NCBI RefSeq assembly: GCF_963678635.1
Contig: NC_087069.1
Span: 46,394,276-46,458,275 of the forward strand
Length of the DNA stretch: 64,000 nt
From: Symsagittifera roscoffensis
Taxonomy: Eukaryota > Xenacoelomorpha > Acoela > Convolutidae
Reading direction: 5' to 3'
Part shown: one piece after another, positions 21,801-33,800 of the stretch
How the letters are laid out: each line of letters begins with the position of its first letter
Position numbering within the stretch: the stretch's first letter is position 1
The notes under the pieces: generated by a model
Told to the model about the DNA's origin: nothing
What the model saw: the letters and a program-made list of their open reading frames with translations, nothing else
Database searches by the model: none
Position numbers and translations under genes: made by a program

Positions 21801-24800
21801 CTATTCTGCTAAAATAGACTGATAAATGATACGATTGTCTTCTCACAAGAATCGTTTTTTTTCTTTATATAGAAATATCACGTGATTCTTTGGGTACTCC
21901 GTTTGTTACTGGAGGGCGATCTTTTTTGTGTGATTTGCACTCCAAATATTTGCGGTTTTTGAGATAAATTTCGACCAGCTTCAGAACTTAACCTTTCAAT
22001 ACAAATTCCGTTAATTTTTTTGTCAAACGCTCATCAAAAGTATCAAACGCACCTCGCAGTTTGTCCTATATTTGAGTTTTGACCTAAATCAATGCGGTTA
22101 CCGTTTTCAATAAATTTGTTCCACATGAGTCTAGTTTTCGGCAGGCAGATTACCTTTCATCCAAACGGATGCTTTCCTCGATGTAACTGAAGATCTGTGA
22201 ATGCTTTAAACGTTTCATTAGTTTAGCAAGCATCATTGGATTAGATTTTGGCCGATATTTGTTCCGTAATTCAGTGGCTGAGGAGTATTTTTTTATGATG
22301 AGGACAAACAACCGATACTTTGATGTCTCCTGGAAAACTCGCCAAAAAGATTGGTGTATTGCAATTGACTTTGAAATTCGAGATCCATGAACTTTCTATT
22401 GTTTTTCTAAGCCAAGTCGGAAGAGGATCACATTCTTTGGGTGTATAATTTTGTGATGGTACTGTTTGTGCCTATTATGTGATTCGTGGAATCTAGAATG
22501 CTCCGAAAAGTTACTAGTTCATTGCTCCCAAACCCCTCCAATAAAATTGGACTCTATGCGCGAGCGTTTAGTTTTTCAAGGTTATTTAGCTCATGTGGTT
22601 ATTTGTTTTTCTAAAGATTTCTTGTTTTTTCTCGATTTCTACTTAAATTTCATTTGAATGACGCGTCGTAGTAACAAAACTGCAACTGGCGCGAAAAAGA
22701 AACGTGAATTAATTACAATAAAAATAGACTTTTCACAATTCTCAGCGGAAGAAAAAGATGACCTTTTGCGTTGTTTTTATCACAAAAATATCAACCATAA
22801 AAGATTTCTGATATTCAAAATGATTTAACGGGATGATTTTTTTTCAGTTTGTAATTCTAATGTTGAATAATTAAATTTAAACTTTAAATATTTTCGGTTT
22901 TCTCGATTTAATGAATTTTTTCAATCGTCTGTTAGCTATGCTGCTAAATTCTAAATGTGTTGGATTTGAGTAACTGCCATTCATTTCGAATTTCATAATT
23001 GCAAGGCAATGTATGTTTTTCGTGATAAGCATTTTAGGTATACGAAGCAATCAGAATTTGGATCAGATTTGATTTTCCTTTCCCCATTAAACAACTTTCC
23101 TTACAAATGTACCAGAAGTTGACCTGGCTTTTTTTGGCAATCTCAATGCCATCATCCAGTGCCCTTCTGAATTGCATGTTTTCTCAATTTTGATAAGATA
23201 CTACGGCAGGAATATTAGTATATTTGAGTGGTTTCATTTTGAAGGCCAATCATACGCGGTTTCTCCTCTTTTTACCCTTAGGGAGCCAAAACGATCTTCT
23301 TTTGCTCCATCATATTTCTACTACATAATTTGTTTCTTCTACTCCAACTCATTAAATCTAGTTTATATACTGTCTACCTGCGTTAAATTGAAATTCAATG
23401 TTTTCCTCGAGATTGTTAGTCTAGTGGTTACAAGCTTGGTCCATCTGCTGCTTGCAGGAGTTCGAATCTCCATCAAACATTTTTTAGCTCGTGTATACTT
23501 CGTTTCCGTTGATAGATGTGTAATCCTCATCTTTTCAACTTTTTTACAATGATTTTCTCGACCTACAATACTCTTTTTGAAAACTGGCTTATCTAAGTTA
23601 TTCTTCAGCATCTCATGAGGTTGATTTCTTTGTTTTTTCAGTTCACCTAGTTTTTGTTGCCAATTTTGGTTATCTCGATACAAACTTATTTTTGAAATTC
23701 ATATTTCATATGTTATTTAGCTATCTATAAAATAACATATCATACGTTTTCAAGTCATTTAAATTGTTTAGCAATGTTGTTATTCGTACTTTCCCTTCCC
23801 TTTTTATTTATGCGTTTTATTTATGTTACAACGTCTCACTCAACATTATTTGAAACGCTTTGTTTTTTTTGTAGTTTTTGTCGATTCTTTTGTTCTTTCT
23901 ATTTTCTTCGTTTTATTTTTTGTGTTATTCCTTTTGCACGCTCCTGTTGGCTCATCCTCTCCTTTGTATCTTGGCTCTACATGATCGGTATTTCTTGTAT
24001 GTAATCGTCTCTTGTGAATCGTGTGTCTTCATGAAAGTTTCACTTCCGGTCGATCAGCAGCTTAAGTAGAACACTAGCATGCTCTACGTGATAGCGTTCT
24101 AACACGCCTCTTGCTCCTATGCGCTTTCTGGGAATCGTTTCGTGCTGAGAAATTTCTACTTCCATAGCCGCACGATTCTTCATTTCTGCTACATTGGCAC
24201 TCCGCTTGTACGTGCTTGCAATGGCTAACACCAAAGTCCTCTGCGTCTTTTCCACCATTTAAGACAGTTTTTCGAAACCTTTCCGTACTCAAATTTATAT
24301 GAAATACTGCCATGAAGACTAGAGTTGGGTGTCCCACTCTTTAACCTTATGATACTTAACCCCCTATGTTTACACCCCCTATATTATAACCCCGTAACAT
24401 GATAACCCCACAAAACTTTAACCCCCTTTTAATAACGATAATTTGTTTCAAATTAAGTCCTTTTTATAAGTACGGGAGTAGTCCAATTAAGTTTACTAAT
24501 TGAGGCCTGAAAAGCTAAGTCTTAATTCACTTGATGCCTCTAGCATCTCAAAAAAATTGCATTTCGATTAGTTAGAGAAATAATCCCTCACTCACGCGTT
24601 TAAAACAGAGATAACCTACATGGCGGTAATTGAAGGCAACAAATGACATTTGTGAGTTTTATAAAGAATCATACTGCCTATTTCTTTAACCATTGTTATA
24701 CCACTCTATCAGATCAGATATAATGTTTGAAGCTTCATTCCATTTTATTTTATCTTCGAAAGACAAACAAATGCTAGTGGTATCAGGCCACGAGTATTAA

Positions 24801-27800
24801 CTTAAACGCAAAAACAAGACAACAAATTGGAAAGATCGGGTATTTCGAAACTTCTGGTTGCTGGGGAGACTGGTAAGTTGGAACTGCTCAAAGTACCAAG
24901 CCCATAAATGCCGCGCAACAGCAATTACGGATGGAGAAAACTTTATTGAAACGAGGGGTCAACATAATCACGATATTTCCACGGGCAAACCTGAAGCTCG
25001 ACTAGTTTTGAAAAACATCAAGGATCTAAGCGATAGTAACACCCCAACCGTCGCAGTCGCAACCGCCATTCAGCCCATTACAGACGACATTGCCACTCAA
25101 CTAGCCCTACCATACAAAGAAAAATTAGTTTGCACCACACAACGAGCGCGCTAGCAACGAGAAGAAGTCTTACCAGTCTCCCCAGCAACCAGAAGTTTCG
25201 AAATACCCGATCTTTTCAAAAAAATTTTAAGATTTGACAGTGGGCAAAATGATCACGTAAGGATTGTTTTATTCGGCGACCCTGAAATGCTACGTGTGCT
25301 TGAAACATCCAACTTTTGGTTGGCTGATGGAACTTTAGAATGTTTTATCAACTTAGCTCCATTCACGTTAGTCTTTCAGGAATAGCCCCTGCTTGCATAT
25401 ATGCGTTCCTGCCAAATAAAACAAAAAACTTACTGCCGGTTCTTAGAAGCCCTAAAAATACTAGCCCCTGATAGTAGACCTGAAAAAATTTAACTGAAGC
25501 CCTATTCCCCCCTTCATTATGGAATCAAAGGGATGCGGCGTCATCGGGTTTGGCCAGAACAAATGCTGTAGAGGGCTGGCATTATGGCTTACAGTCATAC
25601 TTCAGTGGATCGCATCACAGTATATGGAAAGTGATTGCAAATTTGCAAAAAGACGCTTCCGTCCAAAAACTTTATTTCTATAACTCCTCGAGTGGGAACC
25701 AATTTACAAAAAAGAAAAATACCGGATGCTCAACGAAAAAGTGCAGAACACGAAGAAACAACGGATTTGCATTTCTTTCGCGCTATGGCTAACTTGAGTG
25801 AAATATTTGCTTTTTTGTTCTTTGTACACATTTATTCTACATCGCCAAGCAATGAACTTTTTTCCAAGTTAAATTATTTTCCTTGATTTTTCAAAAATGA
25901 GCTAGAGTCGATTTGAAACCGGCCAAATAATTAATACATACAAGGTGTTGATTTTTCTTTTCCCTACGCCCAACCTTTCAAGGTTAAACCATTTGTTGTA
26001 CCCTTGATATACCCGTTATCATATTTACCCGAATTTCAACTTTTTTCGGAAATTTGGAAAAAATTTTGTGCCGCCAGGGATTCGATCCCTTGATCTATAG
26101 ATTTTGATGCTAACGCTTTAACCACTATACCAGGAGGCCTTTGGTTGTCATTCGAATTATTGTTCCAAATTTGGCTCTTTGATCTTTAACTACGCCCATG
26201 TTTGAGTTTTCAAAGCGGAGATCAATTCTGTCGGCGCCAAAAGATCAAGGTCAAGAAATTCAAATAGTTTTGGACTTTTTTGTATGGGACTGTTTTTAGA
26301 ACCTTTTTTTAATGTTTCGGACTCTTTTGTATGGGACTGTTTTGTATATGCACCACTTTGAATCATGTCGGTCGGATTCGTTTTCAAGCTCATATCAAAG
26401 TCTAGACTATCGACAAGGTCGTTTCTGTTCAAATCTAAAACGCCTTTAGCAGCGTGCATGTTAACTCATTTTTGTTTGCAACATTTTTCGCAATTCAAGC
26501 TTTGATGTTAACCGACGATATGGTTCCGAATCCTTTGATTCTAAAAGTTGGTTTTAAAAAGGGGTTAAATTGTAGTAGGTTTATCTAATTTCGGGGTTAT
26601 ATGAGAGGGGGTTGAGAAAAAGGGGGTTACAAAACACGGGGTGATAAGCTTGGGAACCTAGAATTGAACTGGTACGCACTTCTCTTGATTTTATAGCACT
26701 ACCGACTGCGCCACAGGTTTTGTAATTGAATTTTTTTTCGTTCGTTTCTTTTTGTTTGTTCTGTCTTTATGTGTTGCAAAGCAAATGTAGAGTATAGATG
26801 CATATAAAACAAGAGTATAGATGCATATAAAACAAGAGTATAAATGCATATAAAACAAGCACAGTTGGCCGAGCGGCCTAGAGACAAGTCTCTCACGCCG
26901 GTCAACCGGGTTTGAGTGCCCCATATGCAGACCTTAAAACATGTAGACCCGAGGGGCTATAGCCCTATTTGACCGTTTTTTACTGTTTTTTGGTTCTAAT
27001 TCGGTTCAGCCTTGATTAAGGCTGACCGCCAAAAAGAGCAATTTGTCTCAAGGACATAACCGACCGTTTCTTGTGGCTAGCTTGCGCCAATTTGTTTATT
27101 GGAGCTGAATATTGGTAAAATAATTATGAACTTGTTTAACAGCAAAAACTTGAATGAAAATTATCAATATATCCGATAAATTCTGTATTGCCGAGAATAC
27201 GAAATCATTATTGATTTTTCGGTTTTAACTTCATTCTACGGAGATTTAGCGAGCACATTTTGGCGCCCCTCAAGGGACGAGCGCATAACGGCGGCGGGAT
27301 ATTTGGGTCACGTGACAATCGGGGTAATTTTACCCAATCGTCAACCAGTTCCCCACGTACCCCTATTTCCACCTAGGGACTTCAACGCATCAAATTAGTG
27401 TCGGAGCTTGTCCCAATTTCTTTTTCAAACAGAAACCGGCGGCAAACTACAACATCACCACCAGCTTCTCAATGGTGATATTACAGTCGGCGAAAACGAC
27501 TTAAGCGACCCTGTCGAAAGTAAAAAATTCTCACATCAGTCTTATTCGTCCCAATTTGAAGTCGACCATTTGAACCCAAGTTACCTCTCTTCTCAAAGAC
27601 AGAACTGTGCTCAACAACAAAGTTTCTGCTGCGCGGGGATCGGTGAGGCCGGTATCCAGACTGTCGATTGTTACGTCATCTGCAGACGTTTTGTGGAATT
27701 TAGAGAAGGGATCGCTGCACAATTTCTCTGCGACTGACCGAAGGTTTGACAACCCGAAACCGGTGACCGCCCAATCTCCAATTAAAACTGTAAGACTCGA

Positions 27801-30800
27801 CTAGTTTAAAACTCTCCATTCGTGCTTTAAATTTATATACGATGTCATTTGTGCTAGAAATTTTCCCGCAAGCTAGCCCCCGGTAATTTTTCTCAATACC
27901 CAAAATTTTTGGACAGTTCCGTTGAACTGAAATATCTTACAGTCGGTACATAGACAAACTGACTTGACATTTTTTCTCGATACCAAAAATTTCTGGATAT
28001 ATGTGAATGGAATATTAATCAGTGAAATCGGAACATAGACAAGAGGTACTGGACTAGTTTTTTGGATTTGTTTATGACTCGAACCTGCTGATCAAAAATT
28101 TCTGAAAAATTTTTTGAGAAAAGTAAAAAAAAATTGCCAAAAAATCCTCAAAACGTCTCCAGAATTCTGCGAAACTGTGCTGTAAGATGACACCAACCTT
28201 ATGTTAAGTGGTCTGGTAGCGAAATATCGGGCAAATTAAGTTGAGTTTTTTCATCCTCAGGTTTCTTCCGCGTGTGTTCGTTCACAGACTCTGTTAGTTC
28301 ACAAGCACCTCCCGACGTTGCTAGTGCGCCAGGTTTGCAGGCCTTCACTCATGTACCCATTTCGTCAGGACCGACGACTTCAGCCATCCTCGCCCATGCA
28401 ATTCACATCAGTAATAGTCATAACCATGAGCACACAGCATTGAGTGACCCTGGAATCCATAGTTATGGACGTCAGGCTATGCCTCAATTTGGCAGTGCAA
28501 GCCTTTTGCCATTGCAAGCTTCTGTTCTATTCCCAGTTAACAATATGCATTCTAGTGCACACGTGTTACCACCACCGTCTGCTGTTCCTTTACAGACCAT
28601 GAGTTCAAACATAACTAATGGTAGTTTTGCCATCGGACAACCAGAATCATTACCTGTCCCAATGTTACCGGCACAACCCGGTTCTGGTTTTGTTTCTTTG
28701 TCACCTGCATTTGCTGATGGTGGCTTCTCATCTTCTGGAGTAAACCCAACGCCGGTTTTCTTTTCGGCACCTAATTGCCATGCAGCGCCAGTCCAGACGC
28801 AACATAATTTTCCCTTTGTTCCGCATACTGTGTCACCTAGTATCAACGATTACTACACAAGTGATGCAAACTTATGGCGATTGGCAGCTACAACTCCAAT
28901 CGTCACGCCTGCTCAGTGTTGTAGTGCTGGAAACATTTTTTCTAATGTGACAACTGTTGTCCCATCGTGTAACCCCGCCGCTCCGTATACTAGTGGTGGG
29001 ACTGTGTATTTTAATACTCCCCCAGTTCATCCACAACGTGTTCCGCATTTTGTCAATCAAACTAATACTGGTTATCAGACAGTCAACGAAGACTACGCAC
29101 CGTCTTCCGCTTATCCGAACCAAGGTTGTTCATCGGATCGACCTCTCTCCGCTCGTGAGTTGGCGGAATTATTGATGCATAGTCGCAAAGATCATCTTCC
29201 TGAATGGAAGTTAGCCCAGTTTGACGGCAACCCGTTGAACTGGCACGAATGGTTTGGTCAGTTTAAGTCCACCGTTGATTCCGCTGTTCTCACCGATGAT
29301 ACGAAACTGACATAGTTAAAAACGCTCGTCACAGGCAAAGCAAAAACCGCAATTGCGGAGTTTAGTTATAGTGGCGTTATGTACAAGGATGCACTGGCCA
29401 CATTGCAACGGAAGTTTGGGCAACCACATGCCATTGTTGGTGCGCATCTTGATAAGCTGAATACACTTTCCTCCACTTAAGATGCACAGTTCGGAAAATG
29501 TCATTAGTTTCTCCTCTGCCATATCTGGCCTCGTAGCAGTTTTCAAATCATTATCTTTCAACGATGATCTAAAGAGTGTTAACCTGTTAAACCAAGCTGT
29601 TAGTAAACTTCCGCCTAACCTCAAGGAGGCTTGGTCAATGCATACTGTTAGACATGATTGGCAGCGACCAACACTCTTAGACTTTAACAACTGGTTGAAA
29701 GAAAAGGCCGAGGGGCATGAAAGATTACGTTTACTCAACTCTAAGGCACAAAACGAGGAACCAGTTAATCCAAAAACAACCAAAGTTTTTGCAGCCAATA
29801 GCCAGGTAACTAGTAAGGCTCAGGATAAGTCTAAGTTTCCGCCGTGCGTTTTGTGTAAGGGTAGTCATGCATTGTGGAATTGTGCTGTTTTAAGGAAAAG
29901 AATGCTACTCAGCGAGCAAAATACGTAGCTGAACAGAAACTTTGCTTCGCTTGCCTCAATGGCAATCATAGTTTCCGGCAATGTTCTAGAGCGAAAAATT
30001 GCCCGAAGCCAGAGTGTGATAGCACACATAATGTCTTGCTCCATGGAGCCGAAAGAATATTTCCTCGGAAGGAAAATTCAAAGGTCTCGAATAAGGCTGG
30101 AACAAACAAATCCAAGGAGAATACAAACACTTCCACCCATGCCGCTGTTAGTGATGTACATGACATTGAATCTTCTAAAGGGTTGTTGCCAATTGCAACA
30201 CTTGGTGTATCCTCGGATGTAACCAGTCTCCTGACGTTGGTTCTTTGTGATAGTGCATCGACTCACTCCTGGGTGTCTTCGTCACTCGTAAACCGTCTCG
30301 GCTTAGTAGGGGAGCCCGTTAACTTGTCAATTAGTGGTTTCAATTCGACCACCGTTGTTGAGACTCAGAGGGTCAAGTTTACAGTTTCCTCCGAGCCGAA
30401 TAATAGTAATTCGTATTTTCTCTCTGTGCATTTGTTAAAGACAATATTCGGATTGGTTCCGAATTAATCAATATTGCTGATTTGCAGAATAAATATCCGC
30501 AATTAGCACCCATTAAGCCCGCTCAATATACGTACAAAGACGTTGAAGTTATTATCGGACAAGACTACTACCACGCCGTTAAACCCATTGAGTTCATCTT
30601 GGGAGATGATAAAAACTCACCGTGTTCCGTTCGCCTACAGATAGCTTGGGTCATAAGTGGTCCGTTGCCGCCGTCCGTTAATTCTACTTCTTAGTGTTTC
30701 AAGTGTGTTGTTGAAGATTCTTCTCTGACCGACCAGATAAAATCCTGGTACGAGTTGGAATCGTATGGTGTTTTCAAACAAGTCGATGCCCGTTCCGCCG

Positions 30801-33800
30801 CGGATAAACATGCTTTATCCATCCTAATTTCTGAAACCGTTCACAATGGCGAAAGATACATTGTGCCTATGCTTTGGATTGATAGTAATGTCAGTCTACC
30901 AAACAACTATTACTCGTCACTCGCCCAATGTAAAACATTGGAGAGAAGGTTAAGTAAAGACCCTGAGCTGCGCTTCTAAGTTTCACGGCACATCCTTAAA
31001 TAAGTCCTTAATGGTGGGTCCGGACCTACTCCTAAATTTAATTTTTGTACTTTTGCGATTCCGTCAACACAAGTATGCCGTCTCCGCGGATATAGAGGGT
31101 ATGTTCCTCCAGGTAGGAGTCCTTGCCCGCGATCAAATTTCGCTCCGTTTTTTGTGGCGGGAGGATACTACTTCCGATGTGGTAGTTCATCAGTAAACTC
31201 GCCATATATTCGGCGCACGGGATTCGCCTACGTGCGAAAATTTCGCGTTGCGAAAAACAGCAACTGATAATATTTCCACACACCCTGAGGCCGCCTCAGT
31301 CATAAATGAAAAATTTTACGTGGACGATTACTTGGATTCATTCGAGAACGTTACCCATGCAATTAAAATTAGTCGCGATTTGGTTTCATTTCTAAAATTG
31401 GGAGGATTTAATTTGACTAAATTTGTCAGTAATGCTGATGAAATCACTTCAGCAATGAACCCCGATGAATCCGAAACCTCATCTTCACCCATCAAGTAAA
31501 TTTGTAACGGTGCCGAACAATCATCACACGTCTTAGGTCTTAAGTGGGACCATGTAAAAGACACATTGGTTGTTAGCAGAGGCGTGGATCGTCCTCTCGA
31601 TTAAGCAATAACTCAACGAACCGTCTTGAGTTTCGTCTCTTCTGTGTTTGACCCTGTTGGGTTAGTAGCTCCATACACAGTTAGGGCCCGTCTTTTACTT
31701 AAAGATATTTGGAAAATCAGTGCTCAAAGTTGGGACGACGAATTGCCAGAAGACATAAGAGATAAGTTTCTCGAGTGGCACTCCGGTCTCCCTCTCTTAG
31801 GGCAATTGACTATTCCCCGTTGTTACTTCACAGAGCCTGTTGATCAAATTGAGCTCCACATGTTCGGTGATAGCTCGCAGGACGTTTTCTGTGCTGTTGG
31901 ATTTTTGCGTGCGCGACTCGCGAGCTCGCATAAAACTCAAATATCCTTCATATTCTGCTCTGCTCGCCACACGACTAAAAGATGATATACTGGCCGCCCT
32001 TACCGTCTCTATTAATCATGTCTACATGTGGACAGATAGTACAACAGTTTTGCAGTGGCTAAACTCCACTGAAAAATTACCTGTATTCGTCGCCAATCGT
32101 GTCGGCGAAATCCTCCAATCGACCACTATTGATGAGTGGCACCATGTTCTGAGCAGCGATAATCCAGCTGATACCGGTACGCGGGGGATTTCTTCGGAAG
32201 CCCTCAAGGATAGCAGCTGGGTTATTGGTCCGAGCATTCTCAGGACTACTGTTTGGCCGTTTATACCCGACGAACGTGTAATCAATAAAATTAGTTTGAA
32301 GGGTCCTTCTTGTGATGTTGATAATTGCTTGGAGACATCATCTTCCTTCGTCACCGATGTCACATCCATCAAACACGCCGAACACGGGTTATATTGGGAA
32401 ATGTTCAGTTCCTTTACAAGATATAAACGAGTAGTCGCTTTTTTGTTGAGGATGTTGCCTTCACAGAAGCATTTTCGTGGCAAGGACTTACGAATCACCG
32501 ACCCCACTGAACTTGATATTGCAGAAAGCAAACTGATTCATCTTGCTCAGCTGGAATCCTTCCCCGTTGAGTTAAAAACACTCACCGCTGGAAAACCTAT
32601 TAAGAATAGTAGTAAAATTGCCACATACTCGCCGTTTATCGGTCCCGCTGGAATCATTCGTTCCACCGGACAGATTGTGAGCTTAGTGAATACCGAGTTT
32701 GATACGAAGCATCCGATAATACTCGACGCCCGACATACCCTAGTTCGTTTGTTGGCCCGCAGCCTCCACCATAAGCATTTTCATCAAGGATTAGATTACA
32801 TGCGCTCCGTTTTCAATATGAAATATGCAATGCTTGGGTTGCGTCGACTACTTCGGTCTATCGAAAATCAATATGTGACGTGCCGTAAACGCAAAGCAAG
32901 CACCATCCAGCCAATTATGTCCGATTTACCTGTCGAACGTCTCGGATACAAGCAACCACCCTTCAATCATACGGGTGTGGATTACTTTGGACCGCTTTAC
33001 GTTCCGGTTCGCAGAAGCACTGAAAAAAGATGGGGAATTCCTTTTACTTGCCTCACCACCAGGGCTGTACACCTTGAGATTGTACCATCTCTGGACACCA
33101 GTTCTTGTGTCATGGGCATTGAACGGTTCATTGCGCGTCGTGATACGCCAAGTACAATCTGGTCGGATAACGGCACGATTTTCGTTGGTGCGGAAAAGGA
33201 ATTAATTGCCTGCATCAAGAGCTGGAATGGCATGGCTCCGACCATTTTTGCACACAAAGGTGTTACTTGGAAGTTTAACGCGCCAGGCGCACCCCATCAT
33301 GGCGGCTCCTGGGAACGGCTCGTCCGAAGCGTGAAGCGCGTGCTGTACGATATCCTAGGCAGTAGGCGAGTCACTGAAGAGGTGTTAGGAACAACACTCT
33401 GCTTAGTTGAACAGGCTTTGAATTCGAGGACAATGACTCCCGTTAGTACTGATTCACGTGAGTTAGAAGCGTTAACCCCAAACCATTTTTTGCTTGGACA
33501 ACATGCCACAAGCTTTCCTTCGCTTTTACCCGGGGAGCACTTCGATCACAAGAAAAGGTACGTGCGAGCGCAGTCATATGCTAACGCGATTTGGTCTTGT
33601 TGGCTTCGAGAATATGTTCCCTCGCTGAATAAGCGTGTCAAGTGGCACACTCATTCTGACTTCACTCGTAAAACAGGCGATCTCGTGTGGGTGATTGAGC
33701 CCGATAGTCCGCGTGGGTACTACCCTCTCGCCCGAATCGTCAAGTTAAACTACGGACAGGACGGTTGCGCCCGATCCGCCCTGTTCAGGACCGCAACCCG

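Larger units (their letters stand above)
24329..26661 (+). mobile_element. Decayed Mutator-like (MULE) element with FLYWCH-type transposase
   Basis: The ends are imperfect inverted repeats built from iterated TAACCCC motifs. About six lie on the left (24352-24430), and the matching GGGGTTA runs lie on the right (26560-26645). Inside are remains of a FLYWCH zinc finger (24883-24970: C, KCRA, GQHNHD) and of a MULE transposase (see entries below). Large parts of the catalytic core are missing and frames are broken, so it is inactive. It lies in ALKBH8 intron 6, immediately upstream of the BEL element. Exact ends and target duplication could not be fixed. Confidence 0.7.

Noticed and set aside
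23406-23480. Functional tRNA gene
   Set aside because: A- and B-box regions are good, but the acceptor and anticodon stems do not pair well enough.
23172-23552. 126-codon + strand open frame
   Set aside because: Phe/Ser/Leu-rich translation of T-rich DNA overlapping a tRNA-like repeat; no splice or family support.
24346-24430. TTAACCCC runs resembling telomeric or interstitial telomere repeats
   Set aside because: Spacing is irregular, the units are not TTAGGG-type, and matching inverted units at 26560-26645 make them transposon ends.
26691-26924. Tyr/Leu-rich short proteins on the - strand in the LTRs
   Set aside because: Produced by the 23-bp LTR subrepeats; identical shadow in the other LTR.
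28484-29123. Open frames on the - strand over the BEL gag region
   Set aside because: Shadows of the gag coding strand, with no family text of their own.
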